From NCBI RefSeq assembly GCF_021018805.1, contig NW_026961102.1, positions 58,501 through 122,500 of the forward strand: a stretch of 64,000 nt of DNA. Direction: 5' to 3'. Shown here piece by piece: positions 60,109-64,000 of this stretch. The notes below the pieces were generated by a model. That model made no database searches. It saw only the letters and a program-made list of their open reading frames with translations, and was not told where the DNA came from. Origin of the DNA: Prinia subflava (lineage: Eukaryota; Chordata; Aves; Passeriformes; Cisticolidae). The translations under genes and the position numbers were made by a program. The first letter of the stretch is position 1, and the number at the start of each line of letters is the position of its first letter.

Positions 60109-61414
60109 TTGCTGTTGCTGTGTTGGTTTTCTCAAGACACAAGTCCTGTTGGTTGTCTGTGTTTGCAGCAAGCAGAGAAGCTGCTGCAGACACTTTCTTG
60201 CCCCTTTTCCACAAGTGAAGTATATTTTGTACCAGTTGGTGTATTCCTCGTCTGCAGAGCAAGAGCAAATATGTTAGGACCTAAATTACTTGATTTCCAT
60301 GGAAGAGCTCTGTAGAACACTATGCTTTGCTGTTGCTGTGTCGGTTTTCTCAAGAAACAAACCCTGTTTGTTCTCTGTACTTGCAGCGAGCAGAGAAGCT
60401 CTTGAAGACACGTACCTGCTTTCTCCACTACTGACGTATATTTTGTACCAGTTGGTGTATTCCTCGTCTGCAGAGCAGGAGCAAAGGTTTTAGGACCTAA
60501 ATTGCTTGATTTCCTTGGAAGAGCTATGTAGAACACTGTGCTTTGCTGTTACTGTGTTGGTTTTCTCAAGACACAAGTCCTGTTGGTTGTCTGTGTTTGC
60601 AGCAAGCAGAGAAGCTGCTGCAGACACTTTCTTGCTCCTTTTCCACTAGTGAAGTATATTTTGTACCAGTTGGTGTATTCCTCGTCTGCAGAGCAAGAGC
60701 AAAGGTTTTAGGATCTAAATTGCTTGTTTTCCATGGAAGAGCTATTAAGAACACTATGCTTTGCTGTTGCTGTGTTGGTTTTCTCAAGACACAAGCCCTG
60801 TTTGTTCTCTGTGTTTGCAGCAAGCAGAGAAGCTGCTGCAGACACTTTCTTGCCCCTTTTCCACTAGTGAAGTATATTTTGTACCAGTTGGAGTATTCCT
60901 CGTCTGCAGAGCAAGTGCAAAGGTTTTAGGATCTAAATTGCTTGTTTTCCATGGAAGAGCTATGTAGAACACTATGCTTTGCTGTTGCTGTGTTGGTTTT
61001 CTTAAGACACAAGCCCTGTTTGTTCCCTGTGTTTTCAGCAAGCAGAGAAGCTGCTGCAGACACTTTCTTGCCCCTTTTCCACAAGTGAAGTATATTTTGT
61101 GCCAGTTGGTGTGTTCCTCGTCTGCAGAGCAAGAGCAAAGGTTTTAGGATCTAAATTGCTTGTTTTCCATGGAAGAGCTATGTAGAACACTATGCTTTGC
61201 TGTTGCTGTGTTGGTTTTCTCAAGACACAAGTCCTGTTGGTTGTCTGTGTTTGCAGCAAGCAGAGAAGCTGCTGCAGACACTTTCTTGCCCCTTTTCCAC
61301 AAGTGAAGTATATTTTGTACCAGTTGGTGTATTCCTCGTCTGCAGAGCAAGAGCAAAGGTTTTAGGATCTAAATTGCTTGTTTTCCATGGAAGAGCTATG
61401 TAGAACACTATGCT
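60109..61414 (+). repeat. Z hexamer, copy 5, right flank (1306 bp)
   Basis: N,B,A,A,C,A with starts at 60109, 60327, 60543, 60761, 60979 and 61197. Markers match the left-flank Z units about 57 kb away: 'attaag' in member 3 and 'gcaagtgcaaagg' in member 4. Member 5 has 'cttaagacac' (also 57736). Confidence 0.87.
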
Positions 61415-62719
61415 TTGCTGTTGCTGTGTTGGTTTTCTCAAGACACAAGTCCTGTTGGTTTCTGTGTTTGCAGCAAGCAGAGAAGCTGCTGCAGACACTT
61501 TCTTGCCCCTTTTCCACAAGTGAAGTATATTTTGTACCAGTTGGTGTATTCCTCGTCTGCAGAGCAAGAGCAAATATGTTAGGACCTAAATTACTTGATT
61601 TCCATGGAAGAGCTCTGTAGAACACTATGCTTTGCTGTTGCTGTGTCGGTTTTCTCAAGAAACAAACCCTGTTTGTTCTCTGTACTTGCAGCGAGCAGAG
61701 AAGCTCTTGAAGACACGTACCTGCTTTCTCCACTACTGACGTATATTTTGTACCAGTTGGTGTATTCCTCGTCTGGAGAGCAGGAGCAAAGGTTTTAGGA
61801 CCTAAATTGCTTGATTTCCTTGGAAGAGATATGTAGAACACTGTGCTTTGCTGTTACTGTGTTGGTTTTCTCAAGACACAAGTCCTGTTGGTTGTCTGTG
61901 TTTGCAGCAAGCAGAGAAGCTGCTGCAGACACTTTCTTGCTCCTTTTCCACTAGTGAAGTATATTTTGTACCAGTTGGTGTATTCCTCGTCTGCAGAGCA
62001 AGAGCAAAGGTTTTAGGATCTAAATTGCTTGTTTTCCATGGAAGAGCTATTAAGAACACTATGCTTTGCTGTTGCTGTGTTGGTTTTCTCAAGACACAAG
62101 CCCTGTTTGTTCTCTGTGTTTTCAGCAAGCAGAGAAGCTGCTGCAGACATTTTCTTGCCCCTTTTCCACAAGTGAAGTATATTTTGTACCAGTTGGTGTA
62201 TTCCTCGTCTGCAGAGCAAGTGCAAAGGTTTTAGGATCTAAATTGCTTGTTTTCCATGGAAGAGCTATGTAGAACACTATGCTTTGCTGTTGCTGTGTTG
62301 GTTTTCTAAAGACACAAGCCCTGTTTGTTCCCTGTGTTTTCAGCAAGCAGAGAAGCTGCTGCAGACACTTTCTTGCCCCTTTTCCACAAGTGAAGTATAT
62401 TTTGTGCCAGAGTGTGTGTTCCTCCTCTGCAGAGCAAGAGCAAAGGTTTTAGGATCTAAATTGCTTGTTTTCCATGGAAGAGCTATGTAGAACACTATGC
62501 TTTGCTGTTGCTGTGTTGGTTTTCTCAAGACACAAGTCCTGTTGGTTGTCTGTGTTTGCAGCAAGCAGAGAAGCTGCTGCAGACACTTTCTTGCCCCTTT
62601 TCCACTAGTGAAGTATATTTTGTACCAGTTGGTGTATTCCTCGTCTGCAGAGCAAGATCAAAGGTTTTAGGATCTAAATTGCTTGTTTTCCATGGAAGAG
62701 CTATGTAGAACACTATGCT
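61415..62719 (+). repeat. Z hexamer, copy 6, right flank (1305 bp)
   Basis: Starts at 61415, 61632, 61848, 62066, 62284 and 62502. A g is missing in 'ttggtttctgtg' (61460). Member 5 has 'gtgccagagtgtgtg' (62404) in place of 'gtgccagttggtgtg'. Confidence 0.87.
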
Positions 62720-64000
62720 TTGCTGTTGCTGTGTTGGTTTTCTCAAGACACAAGTCCTGTTGGTTGTCTGTGTTTTCAGCAAGCAGAGAAGCTGCTGCAG
62801 ACACTTTCTTGCCCCTTTTCCACAAGTGAAGTGTATTTTGTACCAGTTGGTGTATTCCTCGTCTGCACAGCAAGAGAAAATATGTTAGGACCTAAATTGC
62901 TTGATTTCCATGGAAGAGCTCTGTAGAACACTATGCTTTGCTGTTGCTGTGTCGGTTTTCTCAAGAAACAAACCCTGTTTGTTCTCTGTACTTGCAGCCA
63001 GCAGAGAAGCTCTTGAAGACACGTACCTGCTTTCTCCACTACTGACGTATATTTTGTACCAGTTGGTGTATTCCTCGTCTGGAGAGCAGGAGCAAAGGTT
63101 TTAGGATCTAAATTGCTTGATTTCCTTGGAAGAGATATGTAGAACACTGTGCTTTGCTGTTACTGTGTTGGTTTTTTCAAGACACAAGTCCTGTTGGTTG
63201 TCTGTGTTTGCAGCAAGCAGAGAAGCTGCTGCAGACAGTTTCTTGCCTTTTTTCCACAAGTGAAGTATATTTTGTACCAGTTTGTGTATTCCTCGTCTGC
63301 AGAGCAAGAGCAAAGGTGTTAGGACCTAAACTGCTTAATTTCCATGGAAGAGCTCTGTAGAACACTATGGTTTTCGGTTGCTGTGTTTGTTTTCTCAAGA
63401 CACAAGCCCTGTTTGTTCTCTGTGTTTTCAGCAAGCAGAGAAGCTGCTGCAGACACTTTCTTGCCCCTTTTCCACTAGTGAAGTATATTTTGTACCAGTT
63501 GGTGTATTCCTCGTCAGCAGAGCAAGTGCAAAGGTTTTAGGATCTAAATTGCTTGTTTTCCATGGAAGAGCTATGTAGAACACTATGCTTTGCTGTTGCT
63601 GTGTTGGTTTTCTAAAGACACAAGTCCTGTTGGTTGTCTGTGTTTTCAGCAAGCAGAGAAGCTGCTGCAGACACTTCCTTGCCCCTTTTCCACAAGTGAA
63701 GTATATTTTGTGCCAGTTGGTGTGTTCCTCCTCTGCAGAGCAAGAGCAAAGGTTTTAGGATCTAAATTGCTTGATTTCCATGGAAGAGCTATGTAGAACA
63801 CTATGCTTTGCTGTTGCTGTGTTGGTTTTCTCAAGACACAAGTCCTGTTGGTTGTCTGTGTTTGCAGCAAGCAGAGAAGCTGCTGCAGACACTTTCTTGC
63901 CCCTTTTCCACAAGTGAAGTATATTTTGTACCAGTTGGTGTATTCCTCGTCTGCAGAGCAAGAGCAAAGATTTTAGGATCTAAATTGCTTGTTTTCCATG
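62720..64000 (+). repeat. N-B-A-G-A plus partial monomer at the right edge
   Basis: Starts at 62720, 62938, 63154, 63372, 63590 and 63808; the last is cut at 193 bp. Private changes include 'gaagtgtattttg' (62829), 'ctgcacagcaagag' (62864), 'gcagccagcag' (62995) and 'cgtcagcagagc' (63512). The array continues past the window edge. Confidence 0.82.

Larger units (their letters stand above)
1..64000 (+). repeat. Continuous satellite DNA array of 218/216-bp monomers, about 294 copies
   Basis: The same unit recurs every 218 bp (about three quarters of units) or 216 bp (about one quarter) from first to last base, always in the same orientation and never interrupted by unrelated sequence. The landmark 'ttgctgttgctgtg' falls at 82, 300, 518, 952 and so on to 63808. 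Both edges cut through a monomer, so the array is longer than the window. Monomers differ by class-specific substitutions that recur in a fixed order, which makes this a higher-order repeat array rather than a simple monomeric one. A centromeric or heterochromatic location is inferred. I do not recognise the family. Confidence 0.98.

Noticed and set aside
1..64000. CRISPR array
   Set aside because: There are no short repeats separated by unique spacers; the whole 218-bp unit repeats with no unique sequence, and composition is CpG-depleted and eukaryote-like.
1..64000. Protein-coding tandem-repeat gene (mucin or zinc-finger style)
   Set aside because: The common period of 218 bp is not a multiple of three, so a continuous frame is impossible across most junctions, and stops occur in every frame.
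1..64000. Transposable element insertions or terminal repeats
   Set aside because: The monomer landmark is found at every expected position; no gap, target-site duplication or foreign segment is large enough to hold an element.
1..64000. Identification as a named avian, fish or primate satellite
   Set aside because: I do not recognise the consensus with certainty, and alpha satellite (about 171 bp) is excluded by length and sequence. Naming a family would need a database search.

Overview
The whole window is one uninterrupted tandem satellite array. It contains about 294 head-to-tail monomers of 218 or 216 bp, all in the same orientation, and the array runs off both ends (it opens and closes mid-monomer). 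I found no gene, RNA gene, transposon, CRISPR or unique DNA. The many open frames of 60-160 codons on both strands are by-products of a stop-poor repeat and are not annotated as genes. A hand count of monomer 2040-2257 gives A49 C42 G52 T75 (43% GC) and one CpG where about ten are expected. Strong CpG loss plus multi-tier higher-order repeats (HORs) suggests a vertebrate-like methylated nuclear genome and a centromeric, pericentromeric or other heterochromatic block. I do not recognise the satellite family or the species.

Monomer vocabulary (unit phase starts at the ttg of 'ttgctgttgctgtg'): A = common 218-bp type. B = diverged 216-bp type ('gaagacacgtacctg', 'actactgacgtat'), about 75 copies including hybrids. 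H = A/B hybrid, 216 bp ('gacgctgctgcagacacg'). G = type opening 'atggttttcggttgctg'. L = type with 'gacttaaattgcttgatttc' and usually 'gctattaag'. N = A with 'gcaaatatgttaggacc', usually just before B. C = A with 'ccctgtttgttc...ttttcag'; F = A with 'ggttgtctgtgttttcag'.

Layout. 1-6825: relatively simple HORs, mainly a 6-monomer unit Z (1306 bp: N,B,A,A,A,A), with dimers and trimers. 6826-54014: complex centre built from two long cassettes, K (9 monomers, 1956 bp) and J (10 monomers, 2176 bp), with short linkers. These combine into larger periods: a 14-mer of 3042 bp repeated three times (26398-35523), a 7-mer of 1522 bp repeated twice (41833-44876), and a 7610-bp super-repeat unit (41183-48792). 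54015-64000: return to simple 4-, 5- and 6-mers, including Z again. The Z / K+J / Z layering fits a newer, more complex HOR family expanding inside an older, simpler one, by in-register unequal exchange and segmental duplication. Chimeric monomers and whole-monomer deletions are visible in several places. Function, if any, would be structural (chromatin or centromere) rather than coding.
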